Assembly: GCA_965220345.1 (NCBI GenBank)
Contig: OZ244822.1
Location: forward strand, 2,170,001-2,234,000
Direction of reading: 5' to 3'
DNA length: 64,000 nucleotides
Source of the DNA: Aldehydirespirator sp965220345
Lineage (GTDB): Bacteria > Actinomycetota > Acidimicrobiia > Acidimicrobiales > Aldehydirespiratoraceae
The stretch's first letter is position 1, and each line of letters begins with the position of its first letter. A program made the position numbers and the translations under genes. Below, one piece after another: positions 25,548-34,956 of this stretch. The notes below the pieces were generated by a model, which was given only the letters and a program-made list of their open reading frames with translations, was not told the DNA's origin and made no database searches.

Positions 25548-25642
25548 TCTCCTACGCCCGAACAGCGAATCTGATATGCAGAAACCCGCCCCCATATCAG
25601 CTATTCTGAAACACTTGGATAAATCACAAACAGGAGCCAGAA

Positions 25643-25678
25643 ATGGCTAGCGTTTTGATCTTGGGCGCTAGCTTTTAA
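25643..25678 (+). promoter_or_regulatory. Short leader ORF containing a hairpin in front of hisD
   Basis: An 11-codon ORF (MASVLILGASF) has a good ribosome-binding site (CAGGAG) 8 nt upstream and stops 2 nt before the hisD GTG. Nearly the whole ORF is an inverted repeat: GCTAGCG (25646-25652) pairs with CGCTAGC (25666-25672), followed by TTTT. hisD itself has no usable ribosome-binding site, so coupled translation or attenuation is likely. The peptide contains no His codons, so classical His attenuation does not apply. Confidence 0.55.
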
Positions 25679-25680
25679 GG

Positions 25681-27048
25681 GTGCTGACACGCCTTGACCT
25701 GCGCAACAGCAGTGAGCCTGTGGCATCGCTGCTGCCAAGCAGACCTCCAGTTACGCAAGGCCCCGTGGAGGCAGTGCGTTCCATTCTTGATGAGGTGCGC
25801 TGCAACGGTGACACCGCGCTGCTAGAGCTAACAGAACGATTCGACGGGGTTCGCCTCGACAGCCTGACCGTGCCGCAAGCCGAAATCGAAGAAGCCGCAG
25901 ATCGTGTCAACGCAGACGTGAAAGCAGCGCTGAACGTAGCGGTGGAGAACGTGACCGCTTATCACCGTCACCAGCGCCTCGAAGACGTAATCCACGAAAC
26001 CCCAGGCATCACAGTGCGTGAAAAGCACCTGCCAGTGCATCGAGCTGGTTGTTACGTGCCTGGCGGGCGAGCCGCTTACCCGTCCACTCTGATAATGACC
26101 ACAGTTCCCGCGCGAGTGGCGGGAGTCGAGCAGATCGCGGTGTGTGTGCCTCCAGGCCCGAACGGACGTATCGCCGATGTGACACTTGCCGCCGCGGCAG
26201 CTGCTGGAGTGACTGAACTGCACCCAGTGGGCGGTGCTCAAGCCATTGCTGCGTTAGCTTTCGGCACGCAATCAATCCCGCCGGTTGACGTGATCGTTGG
26301 ACCCGGCAATGCCTATGTGGCCTTAGCGCAAAGCGAAGTGTCGGGAATGGTTGGTGTCCCGGCCGCTTTTGCTGGCCCGTCTGAGGTGGTAGTGGTAGCT
26401 GACGCATCCACAAACGCTGATTTCGCTGCGGCTGATCTGATCCTGCAAGCTGAGCATGGCCCCGACGGACTGGCCTGGCTTGTGACCTGCGATGCCGACA
26501 CTGCCACAGCAGTTGAAGCCGCAGTCAAGCGACTCGTAGTTAAATCTCAACGTCGCCAAGAGATCGAAGCCACGCTCGCGCACTCGGGTTACAGCGTAAT
26601 CTGTGCCAACAACCATCAAGCAGTGGAAGTGGTCAACGAGATCGCTCCCGAGCATCTAGAACTGCTGATAGCAGACCCGGAAGCTCTCCTTGCTGACATA
26701 CGTAACGCCGCAGCGGTGTTTTGCGGCCCTTGGTCAACAGCCGCGTTAGGGGATTACGCCGCCGGGCCCAACCATGTTTTACCCACTGATAGAAGCGCAC
26801 GTTTTGCGGGTGCTTTGTCGGTGCGGGACTTCCTCAAAAGCATGCACATCGTCACTGCGCAGCCTCAGGGTCTGCAACGACTAGCACCACATGTGACAGC
26901 TTTGGCTGAAGCTGAAGGGCTCACTGCTCATGCCGACTCGGTGCGACTACGTCTCGCAGCACAAGACCCGGCGGCACAAGATCCGGCGACAGAAGATCCG
27001 GCGACAGAAGATCCTGCGACAAAACAGACGTTTTCCGGCGCAACGTGA
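25681..27048 (+). CDS. hisD: Histidinol dehydrogenase
   Basis: A 455-residue zinc enzyme that oxidises histidinol to histidine in two NAD-dependent steps. Family motifs are intact: HRAGCYVPGGRAAYPSTLIM, VGPGNAYVALAQSEVSG, QAEHGPDGLAWLV, NEIAPEHLEL (catalytic Glu-His) and GDYAAGPNHVLPT. The GTG start lies 2 nt after the leader ORF. The final 30 residues are extra: four 15-bp tandem units encode (A/T)-(Q/E)-D-P-A repeats before the stop. The stop overlaps the hisC start. First gene of hisDCBHAF. Confidence 0.95.
   Translation: MLTRLDLRNSSEPVASLLPSRPPVTQGPVEAVRSILDEVRCNGDTALLELTERFDGVRLDSLTVPQAEIEEAADRVNADVKAALNVAVENVTAYHRHQRLEDVIHETPGITVREKHLPVHRAGCYVPGGRAAYPSTLIMTTVPARVAGVEQIAVCVPPGPNGRIADVTLAAAAAAGVTELHPVGGAQAIAALAFGTQSIPPVDVIVGPGNAYVALAQSEVSGMVGVPAAFAGPSEVVVVADASTNADFAAADLILQAEHGPDGLAWLVTCDADTATAVEAAVKRLVVKSQRRQEIEATLAHSGYSVICANNHQAVEVVNEIAPEHLELLIADPEALLADIRNAAAVFCGPWSTAALGDYAAGPNHVLPTDRSARFAGALSVRDFLKSMHIVTAQPQGLQRLAPHVTALAEAEGLTAHADSVRLRLAAQDPAAQDPATEDPATEDPATKQTFSGAT
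26959..27018 (+). repeat. Four 15-bp tandem repeats at the hisD 3' end
   Basis: The units at 26959, 26974, 26989 and 27004 encode AQDPA, AQDPA, TEDPA and TEDPA. They keep the frame and extend the protein beyond the conserved HisD end. Confidence 0.85.
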
Positions 27049-28136
27049 TGTCGATGACTCCGCCGAGTCTTTTGAAGCCTCGTCACGACATTGCTCTAAT
27101 GGAGGGATACCACTCTCCACAGCTTGATGTGTCGGTGCGTCTCAACACCAACGAGAGCCCTCTTCCGCCACCAACGGCTTTCAGTGAAGCGGTCGCGGAA
27201 GCGGCACGTTCAGTGCAATGGCATCGCTATCCGCAGCGCCAAGCTTCAGAACTGCGAGCAAAGATCGCGGCACGTCACGGTGTTAGCCAGCAGCAGGTTT
27301 TTGCTGCGAATGGCTCTAATGAGGTGCTGCAATGCCTGCTGCTCGCTTATGGAGGCCCGGGCCGCAGCGTTGTCGTGTTCGAACCCAGTTACGCCTTGCA
27401 TTCTCATCTGGCCCGAGTGACCGCTACAACAGTGGTCGAAGGCCAACGAAACGACAAGTTCGAGATTGACCCTGACACAGCTACGACGCTGATCGAATCT
27501 GCAAAGCCTGTGGTGACTTTTTTGTGTTCACCAAACAATCCGTCAGGCACGGTCGAATCCTTAAAAGTAGTGAAGTCACTGCTCGAAGCGACAAACTCGG
27601 TCAGCGGATTGCTGTGCGTGGATGAGGCTTACGCCGAGTTCGCTCCCGAAAGCGCTTTGAATCTCGTCAACAATGACTCTGCGCTGGTAGTAACTCGCAC
27701 ATACTCAAAAACCTGGGCCATGGCTGGCGCGCGCCTCGGTTATCTGATTGGCCCGACCTGGCTTATAACCGAACTCGAAAAGGTGGCTTTGCCGTATCAT
27801 CTTGATTCGCTCAAACAAGCGCTAGGAATAACAGCACTTGATTTCGTTGACGAGATGCAAGCCCGGGTTCACATGATCGTGGCAGAACGCACCCGGCTCA
27901 GCCACAAGCTCAGTGAACTTTCGGTGCGGGTGTGGCCTTCAGGTGCGAACTTCGTGTTAATGCAGCCTCAGAACCGCTCGGGCCGCGAAGTCTGGGAAAT
28001 GCTGGTGGAACGCTCAATACTGGTACGCGACTGCTCGTCGTGGCCGGGGCTGCAAGACTGTCTACGGGTCACGGTAGGAACCGCAGACGAGAACAATCAA
28101 CTGCTTTCGGCTCTTGAGGAGATACTTGCACTATGA
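27045..28136 (+). CDS. hisC: Histidinol-phosphate aminotransferase
   Basis: A 363-residue fold-type I PLP enzyme that converts imidazole-acetol phosphate and glutamate into histidinol phosphate. Motifs: RLNTNESPLPPP, ANGSNEVLQCLL, FLCSPNNPSGT, CVDEAYAEF and TYSKTWAMAGARLGYLIG with the PLP lysine. It overlaps hisD by 4 bp and hisB by 4 bp (ATGA), so translation is coupled. Start codons GTG and ATG are adjacent (27045 and 27048); either is possible. Confidence 0.94.
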   Translation: MMSMTPPSLLKPRHDIALMEGYHSPQLDVSVRLNTNESPLPPPTAFSEAVAEAARSVQWHRYPQRQASELRAKIAARHGVSQQQVFAANGSNEVLQCLLLAYGGPGRSVVVFEPSYALHSHLARVTATTVVEGQRNDKFEIDPDTATTLIESAKPVVTFLCSPNNPSGTVESLKVVKSLLEATNSVSGLLCVDEAYAEFAPESALNLVNNDSALVVTRTYSKTWAMAGARLGYLIGPTWLITELEKVALPYHLDSLKQALGITALDFVDEMQARVHMIVAERTRLSHKLSELSVRVWPSGANFVLMQPQNRSGREVWEMLVERSILVRDCSSWPGLQDCLRVTVGTADENNQLLSALEEILAL

Positions 28137-28723
28137 ATCGCATCGTTAATCGCATTCGTAACACAAAAGAGACTCGCATTGAGTTGAATCTCGATCTTGA
28201 TCAGGCAGGCTCAAGCGATATCGCTACGGGTCTGCCGTTTTTTGATCACATGCTTGAGCAGTTAGGCCGCCACAGCGGTTTCGGATTGTCGCTGAAAGCC
28301 GATGGTGACATCCAAGTGGACGCTCATCACACTGTTGAGGATTGCGGTATTGCCTTGGGGGAAGCTCTGCGCGAAGCTCTGGGCGACAAAGCCGGAGTGC
28401 GCCGTTTCGCCAGCATTACCGTGCCGCTTGACGAAGCCGCTGTAGAGGTGGTGCTTGACCTGTCGGGACGGCCGTTCCTGCATTATGAGGTTGACTTCCC
28501 TGGTGAGAAGATTCTGGGTGATCCGCCGTTTGATCCGCAACTAGCCGAAGAGTTCTGGCGAGCCCTTGCGAGCAGCGCTGCGATCACGTTGCACATCGTG
28601 TTGCACAGAGGACGCAACACGCATCACATCTTGGAAGCATCCTTCAAGGGCGTGGCTCGTGCCCTGCGCGAAGCTGTGCGAATCGAGGGCACAGCCTTGC
28701 CGTCCACTAAGGGCACTTTGTGA
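28133..28723 (+). CDS. hisB: Imidazoleglycerol-phosphate dehydratase
   Basis: A 196-residue monofunctional HisB without the phosphatase domain. It has the metal-binding histidine motifs FFDHMLEQLGRH, DAHHTVEDCGIALGEAL and RNTHHILEASFKGVARALREA. It starts at ATG 28133 overlapping the hisC stop and overlaps hisH by 4 bp. Length and motifs are typical. Confidence 0.95.
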   Translation: MNRIVNRIRNTKETRIELNLDLDQAGSSDIATGLPFFDHMLEQLGRHSGFGLSLKADGDIQVDAHHTVEDCGIALGEALREALGDKAGVRRFASITVPLDEAAVEVVLDLSGRPFLHYEVDFPGEKILGDPPFDPQLAEEFWRALASSAAITLHIVLHRGRNTHHILEASFKGVARALREAVRIEGTALPSTKGTL

Positions 28724-29400
28724 ACCGATCGGTTCCTAACACCCCAAAAAGCCCGCTGATCGCCATTATCGACTACGGCATCGGCAATCTTCACTCAGCC
28801 CAAAAAGGCTTTCAGCACGCAGGCGCGCAAGCGCATCTCACCTCTGATCGCGGCTTGATCCGCGACGCGGATGCGGTTGTGCTGCCCGGCGTGGGTGCCT
28901 TCGCATCATGCATGGCGGCACTGGGGCGCACCGGGCTGGACGACGCTTCGCTCGAAGCGGTGCAGTCAGGCCGCCCTTTCATGGGTATCTGCGTCGGGAT
29001 GCAAGTGCTTTTTGCTGGCTCGGAAGAAGCTGTGGGTGTTTCTGGGCTCGGCGTGTTCGAACAAACAGTGCGTTGGCTGCCTGACACGGTCAAGCGTCCA
29101 CAGATGCAATGGAACGTTTTGCGGCACCAGCGTCCGCATCCGATGCTGGCCGATTTGCAGGATCCGCTATGGGTTTATTTCGTGCATTCGCTGGCACCTG
29201 ACATAAACCCCGACCACGATGATGTGGTCGCCACCTGCGAATACGGCACCACAATGGTGGCAGCCGTGGCGCGGCGCAACGTATGGGCGGCGCAGTTCCA
29301 TCCCGAGAAGTCCTCGCAGGTGGGGCTACAAATCTTGGCGAACTTCGTGCAAGCCGCTGCGCTTCATGCAACCACGGATCACGCCGCAGCAATCCACTAA
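28720..29400 (+). CDS. hisH: Imidazole glycerol phosphate synthase, glutaminase subunit
   Basis: A 226-residue class I glutamine amidotransferase that supplies ammonia to HisF. IDYGIGNLHSAQKGF is the N-terminal signature, the nucleophile Cys lies in FMGICVGMQVLF, and the His-Glu pair in AAQFHPEKSSQVG. The GTG start overlaps hisB (GTGA). HisF, its partner, is two genes downstream. Confidence 0.94.
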   Translation: MNRSVPNTPKSPLIAIIDYGIGNLHSAQKGFQHAGAQAHLTSDRGLIRDADAVVLPGVGAFASCMAALGRTGLDDASLEAVQSGRPFMGICVGMQVLFAGSEEAVGVSGLGVFEQTVRWLPDTVKRPQMQWNVLRHQRPHPMLADLQDPLWVYFVHSLAPDINPDHDDVVATCEYGTTMVAAVARRNVWAAQFHPEKSSQVGLQILANFVQAAALHATTDHAAAIH

Positions 29401-29421
29401 CACGAAACCCCAACGGTTGCT

Positions 29422-30222
29422 ATGGATCTCTACTGTGCAGTTGACATTCGTGGTGGACGCTGTGTGCGGCTGCGTCAAGGTGATTACGGTGCCGAAACTG
29501 TCTACGACGATGATCCAGTGGCTCAAGCAGTAGCGCACGCGCAGTCCATGTCAGCTGCTGGTGCTGGATGGATACACGTCGTGGATCTGGATGGTGCTCG
29601 CACTGGTCGCCCAGAAAACACAGCACTAGTCGCCGAAATAGCAGCTGCGGTAAACCTGCCGGTGCAGGCTGGTGGCGGGGTGCGCAGCCGAGACACCGCC
29701 GAAGCCTGGTTCGAAGCTGGAGTGACGCGAGTGGTGCTCGGCACCGCCGCGTTGCAGCAACCTGATCTAGTCCGTGAACTAGCTGCTAGTTACCGGATTG
29801 CGGTGGGGCTTGACGGACGTTCCGGCGAGTTGGCTACAGAGGGCTGGCTTAAAGGTTCGGGTCGGTCGGTTTTTGACCTTGCTCGCTGTTTTTGTTCGGC
29901 GGGAGTGGACGCTTTCGTTGTGACCGAAATAAACCGTGACGGCACCCTGAACGGACCTGACCTAGACGGTTTGATATCAGTGCTAGATGCAATCAGCGAC
30001 GAGACAGCCACATCCGAGACAGCCACAACACAGTCGCCTACACCGGCGGTGATCGCTTCTGGTGGTGTAGGCCGACTCGCAGATCTGCAAGCTTTAGCCG
30101 ATCTTCGTGGAGGTGTTGGCAGCCGTTTGAGCGGCGTCATCGTAGGAACAGCGCTTTATGAGAAGCGTTTCAGCGTCAGCGAAGCAGTCGCCAAGCTGCA
30201 AGCAGTCCAAGGCATCGGTTAG
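29422..30222 (+). CDS. hisA: ProFAR isomerase
   Basis: A 266-residue (beta/alpha)8 barrel that isomerises ProFAR in histidine synthesis. Catalytic Asp in CAVDIRGGRCVRLRQGDY, second Asp in GLDGRSG and VTEINRDGTLNGPD; phosphate loops GGGVRSRDTAE and ASGGVGRLADL. A low-complexity Thr/Ser insertion (about residues 192-210, ETATSETATTQ) extends a loop before the last strands. Many actinobacteria use a dual-function PriA here; a separate trpF exists at 57986, so dual function is not required. Confidence 0.92.
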   Translation: MDLYCAVDIRGGRCVRLRQGDYGAETVYDDDPVAQAVAHAQSMSAAGAGWIHVVDLDGARTGRPENTALVAEIAAAVNLPVQAGGGVRSRDTAEAWFEAGVTRVVLGTAALQQPDLVRELAASYRIAVGLDGRSGELATEGWLKGSGRSVFDLARCFCSAGVDAFVVTEINRDGTLNGPDLDGLISVLDAISDETATSETATTQSPTPAVIASGGVGRLADLQALADLRGGVGSRLSGVIVGTALYEKRFSVSEAVAKLQAVQGIG

Positions 30223-30235
30223 GCAAAGCTCAGCA

Positions 30236-31021
30236 ATGCGAGCCGCAAGAATTATTCCGTGCCTTGACGTAGACGGTGGACGTGTCGTCAAAGGCATCAA
30301 CTTTGTGGGCATACGCGATGCTGGTGATCCAGTCGAGCTAGCGGCTCGTTACGACGCTCAAGGTGCTGACGAGCTGGTGTTTTTGGATATCACCGCATCA
30401 TCTGACAAGCGGGACACCACAGTCGCTATGGCTCGAGCAGTAGCAGATGAAGTGTTTATTCCTTTCACTATTGGAGGCGGAATTCGCAGCCTTGACGATG
30501 CCCGAAAGTTGCTGCGTGCCGGTGCCGACAAAGTGAGTATCAACACTGCCGCGTTACGCCGCCCAGAACTAATACGCGAAATCAGTCACGAGTTCGGAGC
30601 GCAGTGCTGCGTAGTGGCGATAGACGCGCATAGTTCAGCTACAGCACCCAGCGGTTATGAGGTTTTCAGCCACGGAGGACGCACCCGCACTGGTGTGGAC
30701 TGTCTGCAATGGGCGAGCGAAGCAGAGCGTCTCGGCGCTGGCGAGATCCTGCTCACCTCCATGGACCGTGACGGCACCAAACAAGGCTTCGATCTGTTGC
30801 TGACATCAATGGTGACCGCAACTGTGAAAGTTCCAGTGATCGCCAGCGGGGGAGTAGGCAAACTTGATCATCTGGTTGAAGGCGTGACCACAGGCGGAGC
30901 TGACGCTGTGCTCGCAGCCAGCATCTTCCACTACGGTGAGCACACTATCTCTGAAGCCAAGCAACACATGGCTCAAGCCGGTGTAGTTACTCGACCGGCT
31001 GACTCGGGTGGCGGCGGCTGA
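30236..31021 (+). CDS. hisF: Imidazole glycerol phosphate synthase, cyclase subunit
   Basis: The ATG at 30236 gives the normal HisF start (AARIIPCLDVDGGRVVKG), 261 residues; the longer ORF from 30158 would overlap hisA. The catalytic Asp residues lie in PCLDVDGG and VVAIDAHS. Phosphate-binding loops are IGGGIRSLDDAR and IASGGVGKLDHL. HisF forms IGP and AICAR with ammonia from HisH. Last gene of the his block; hisI lies 22 kb away, in front of the trp genes. Confidence 0.95.
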   Translation: MRAARIIPCLDVDGGRVVKGINFVGIRDAGDPVELAARYDAQGADELVFLDITASSDKRDTTVAMARAVADEVFIPFTIGGGIRSLDDARKLLRAGADKVSINTAALRRPELIREISHEFGAQCCVVAIDAHSSATAPSGYEVFSHGGRTRTGVDCLQWASEAERLGAGEILLTSMDRDGTKQGFDLLLTSMVTATVKVPVIASGGVGKLDHLVEGVTTGGADAVLAASIFHYGEHTISEAKQHMAQAGVVTRPADSGGGG

Positions 31022-31066
31022 AGTCAGCTTCGTAGCGCTAAGCATCAGTTGCCACTAAAGTAGCGG

Positions 31067-34000
31067 ATGCCTCACGGCTCAACCGCTAACGCGGACGCAG
31101 CAATATCGGGAGGGCAATCTTTGACCGTCGCTGACACTTACCAGCTCTCCAGTCGTTACACCGACGACTCGGGGACAGTTTTTATGACCGGGATACAAGC
31201 GCTGGCCCGTCTGCCGATTGAGCAGCTACGCGCTGATCGTAGAGCCGGGCTCAACACTGCTGCATTCGTCAGCGGTTATCCCGGCTCGCCGCTCAGCGGC
31301 TACGACGGCGACATCTCACGCGCTATAGAACAAGCCCCAGATCTTCCGATAGTTCACAATCCGGGTTTCAACGAAGAACTGGCGATCACCGCAGTGATGG
31401 GTTCGCAACTCGCTGCCAGTAGGCCCGATTCGCGCTATGACGGAGTGCTGGGCTTGTTCTACGCCAAAGCCCCCGGCGTTGACCGTGCCGCTGATGCTCT
31501 GCGCCACGCGGTCTTCACAGGTTCGGACCCGTGTGGCGGAGCGGTGGTGATGGCAGGCGATGACCCAGAAGCCAAGAGTTCCACCCTGCCCTCGTCATCA
31601 GCGGGCTCTCTCGCTGACATGCAAATCCCGGTCCTTTATCCCGGCACAACCAGTGAAGCCCTAGATCTGGGTCGTCACGCGATACATATGTCACGCGCAA
31701 CCGGGCTTTGGACAAGTCTCAAAATCGTTGCTGATGTGGCAGACGGCTCAGGCACCGTTCACCTTGATCCTCATCGGGTAGCGCCAGTGATACCGACCAT
31801 TGACGGCGAGCGTTACATACACACCCCCGACGGTCGGTTGATGACACCTGAAACTGTCGACACCGAACGCGAGATCTACGAAATCCGTCACCAGCTAGCG
31901 ATCGAATACGCAGCGCTCAACCGACTCAATCACACCACGGTTGACCCGCCCGATGCCTGGATCGGGATCGTTGCTTCAGGGATTACCTACCGTGAACTGC
32001 GAGAAGCTCTAAGACGCCTCGGCTTGAAGCACGACTCCGAGATCCTCGACGCGGGGATCCGGCTTATGTGTATGCATATGCCGATTCCTTTCAGTGCTCA
32101 ACGAGCCCGGCATTTCGCTCGTGGTCTAGAAGAAATCTTCGTGATTGAGGAGAAGCAGCCCAACATCGAGTCGTTGATGAAGGACGCTCTTTATAACCAG
32201 ACGCTGCGCCCAAGGGTGATCGGCAAATACGACGAGCATGATGCCATGCTGCTAGCCGGTCACGGGTCTCTCAACTCTGACGATCTGATCCCTCCCTTGC
32301 GGCGTCGCCTATCAGAGCGGATAGGGACGCGCCTCGTGCCCGAAAAACCTGCGCGGGAGTTGATACCTCTGGGAACCTCTGTGGCTCGCACACCGTATTT
32401 CTGTTCGGGCTGTCCTCATAACCGTTCCACGCGAGTTCCCGAAGGCGCTATCGCTGGTGCTGGTATCGGCTGTCACGTCATGACCGTGTTGATGGACTCC
32501 GAAGACTTCGGCGACATTGTGGGATTAACTTGCATGGGTCAGGAAGGTGCTCAATGGATCGGCATGTCCTCCTTTGTGGAGACTCCGCACATTTTTCAGA
32601 ACCTTGGTGATGGCACCTATTTTCATAGCGGTCAGTTAGCTGTTCAAGCCGCTGTAGCAGCTGGCGTAGATATCACCTACAAACTGCTGTGGAACCGTGC
32701 CGTGGCCATGACCGGCGGTCAAGATCCTCAGGGCGTGCTTGGAGTGCCACAAGTTTGCCGAGTGCTACTGGCTCAAGGAGTGAAACGGGTGCTGGTCACC
32801 ACCGAAGATGTCGCCCGTTACCGCGGTGTAGACATGCCAGGCGGTGTGGATGTGTGGTCTCGCACTCGGCTGATGGAAGCCCAAGAATTGTTGGCTGAAA
32901 CCAAGGGCGTGACTGTGCTGATACACGATCAACAGTGCGCCGCAGAAGCTCGCCGAGGACGCAAACGTGGCACAGTGGCCGTGCCGCGTCAGCGGGTTTT
33001 TATCAACGAGCGGATCTGTGAAGGCTGCGGTGACTGCGCTTCGATCAGTAACTGCTTGTCTGTGCAGCCTGTAGCTACCGAGTTCGGTCGCAAGACCCGC
33101 ATTGATCAAACCACCTGCAATCTCGATTTCTCGTGTCTGGAAGGCGACTGCCCGTCGTTTATTACGGTGACTCAACCTGCTCGTTTCAGCAAACTGCTTC
33201 GTAAGCTCACACGAAGAAACCGTTCAGTTGCAAACGAACGCTCTGTGATATCTGCGGAGGCACCCGCTGATCTTGATGATCCCAAACTAATCGTGGCTAG
33301 CGATGATCTTTCGGTCCGTATTTTGGGTATCGGTGGCACCGGCGTGGTCACGGTCAACCAAATCATCGGAACCGCTGCCATGTTTGATGGCTTTGATGTG
33401 CGCGGCCTTGATCAGATCGGTTTGTCGCAGAAAGCCGGACCGGTAGTCAGTGATCTGCGGCTCTGTCGCCACAACACCGAAAGCGAGGGTTCTGTTCAAA
33501 GCGAACCTGCGGCCAGCAATCGACTCGGCGAAGGTCAAGCAGATGTTCTGCTGGCGTTCGATCAACTAGGCGCAGCATCAAACGCCGGTTTGAGCAGAAC
33601 CAACCCAGAAAGCACTGTGGTGGTCGGATCAAATTCGCAAACCCCGACAGGTGCCATGGTGGCACATCCTGATCGTGCTATGCCGTCACCTCAAGCGCTT
33701 GAGGCTGCTATCACAGCAGCCACCCGGCCCGGTGGTGCTTTCTGGGCTGATGCTGGCGCGGTCACCGAAGCGTTGCTCGGCAGTTCGGTTACCGCCAACG
33801 TGTTCGTGGTGGGCATGGCAGTGCAAGCTGGCGCGTTGCCGCTGTCACCGCAAGCATTAGAGCAAGCGATCGAGCTAAATGGCGTGGCTACAAGCAGCAA
33901 CTTGGCAGCGTTTCGTTGGGGTCGAGCCATGATCGCTCAACCAGCGTTAGTTGAGGCGGCGGTTGCAGCAGCCAAAACGCAAAGCGCTTCACTGACTGCT

Positions 34001-34774
34001 ACAGAAGCCGCAATCACCCATAACAACACCAAGCACCTCGCCGAAGTTGATGCGTCATTGGCGGCTCGGCTAGCTGAGTTAACCGAGCAGATAGGGGAGC
34101 TTCCCAACACATCCGAAGTTGACCTAGCAGCCGGGCAACAGTCTCCAGTGGAGTCAACCAGCGGCTACATCGGGACTCTTGACTTAGAGTTGATGGTGGC
34201 AGAACTTTGTGCTTTCCAGTCGTCAGCGTTAGCAGCCAAATACCTTGATTTCGTGGAAGAGGTCGCTACTGCCGATGCCGCTCACGGAGACGGATCGCGG
34301 CGCCTCACCGCAGCGGCAGCACGCGGCTATTTCAAGTTGCTGGCCTACAAAGACGAATATGAGGTCGCTCGCCTGATGCTGGATTCAGCAGCCAACGCTG
34401 ACGCGCGTGCGTTAGCCGACACCACTGGTGCCAAGCTCGCTTGGAAGCTGCATCCACCGATATTGCGAGCTTTGGGGATGCGATCCAAGATCGCGATTCC
34501 TGTTTCGTGGACACCAGCGATACGGCTTCTGGCTGCTATGCGTCGCTTGCGTGGCACACCTTTGGACATGTTCGGCTATACCGCCGTTAGGCGAGCTGAA
34601 AGGTCTCTTCCGAAGGAATACCGGACTGCTGTGCTGGAAGATCTAAAAGAACTGGACGTGATCGGCTATGAGGCGGCTTTGGATCGTGCCGAACTGCCGG
34701 AGATCGTGCGCGGCTATGAGCACATCAAGATGGCTGGCATAGAGCAGTTCCGTCAAGCTCTCAACCAGAAATAA
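31067..34774 (+). CDS. Fused indolepyruvate:ferredoxin oxidoreductase family protein
   Basis: A 1235-residue single-chain 2-oxoacid:ferredoxin oxidoreductase. The N-terminal pyruvate-binding part begins AFVSGYPGSPLSGYD. The TPP-binding part has CSGCPHNRST and the GDGT motif in QNLGDGTYFHSGQLAVQAA. A ferredoxin-like stretch (ERICEGCGDC...CNLDFSCLEGDCPSF) holds cysteines for Fe-S clusters. The gamma-type domain has LGIGGTGVVTVNQIIG and DQIGLSQKAGPVVSDLRL. The C-terminal 250 residues form the helical extension of the long fused form. It probably oxidises aryl pyruvates from aromatic amino acids to acyl-CoA. It follows hisF by 45 bp. Confidence 0.88.
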   Translation: MPHGSTANADAAISGGQSLTVADTYQLSSRYTDDSGTVFMTGIQALARLPIEQLRADRRAGLNTAAFVSGYPGSPLSGYDGDISRAIEQAPDLPIVHNPGFNEELAITAVMGSQLAASRPDSRYDGVLGLFYAKAPGVDRAADALRHAVFTGSDPCGGAVVMAGDDPEAKSSTLPSSSAGSLADMQIPVLYPGTTSEALDLGRHAIHMSRATGLWTSLKIVADVADGSGTVHLDPHRVAPVIPTIDGERYIHTPDGRLMTPETVDTEREIYEIRHQLAIEYAALNRLNHTTVDPPDAWIGIVASGITYRELREALRRLGLKHDSEILDAGIRLMCMHMPIPFSAQRARHFARGLEEIFVIEEKQPNIESLMKDALYNQTLRPRVIGKYDEHDAMLLAGHGSLNSDDLIPPLRRRLSERIGTRLVPEKPARELIPLGTSVARTPYFCSGCPHNRSTRVPEGAIAGAGIGCHVMTVLMDSEDFGDIVGLTCMGQEGAQWIGMSSFVETPHIFQNLGDGTYFHSGQLAVQAAVAAGVDITYKLLWNRAVAMTGGQDPQGVLGVPQVCRVLLAQGVKRVLVTTEDVARYRGVDMPGGVDVWSRTRLMEAQELLAETKGVTVLIHDQQCAAEARRGRKRGTVAVPRQRVFINERICEGCGDCASISNCLSVQPVATEFGRKTRIDQTTCNLDFSCLEGDCPSFITVTQPARFSKLLRKLTRRNRSVANERSVISAEAPADLDDPKLIVASDDLSVRILGIGGTGVVTVNQIIGTAAMFDGFDVRGLDQIGLSQKAGPVVSDLRLCRHNTESEGSVQSEPAASNRLGEGQADVLLAFDQLGAASNAGLSRTNPESTVVVGSNSQTPTGAMVAHPDRAMPSPQALEAAITAATRPGGAFWADAGAVTEALLGSSVTANVFVVGMAVQAGALPLSPQALEQAIELNGVATSSNLAAFRWGRAMIAQPALVEAAVAAAKTQSASLTATEAAITHNNTKHLAEVDASLAARLAELTEQIGELPNTSEVDLAAGQQSPVESTSGYIGTLDLELMVAELCAFQSSALAAKYLDFVEEVATADAAHGDGSRRLTAAAARGYFKLLAYKDEYEVARLMLDSAANADARALADTTGAKLAWKLHPPILRALGMRSKIAIPVSWTPAIRLLAAMRRLRGTPLDMFGYTAVRRAERSLPKEYRTAVLEDLKELDVIGYEAALDRAELPEIVRGYEHIKMAGIEQFRQALNQK

Positions 34775-34956
34775 TCAGATAGTCGGGCTTCACAGCAATA
34801 CAGCAATAGCCAGACCTGTAACGCAGTTTCTGTGGATGCTGACGCTGCGCGATCAGCGAAGCCGAACCGTCCGATACCGGCAAGTCTGACCTGCCAAAAA
34901 TTCAAAGAAACGCAAACGAGGTTGCGGCAACTGATGGTAAACTTTTATTTGACCCA

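Noticed and set aside
29422..30222. hisA as dual-function PriA
   Set aside because: A separate intact trpF is present at 57986-58681, and the HisA-type motifs fit a single function.
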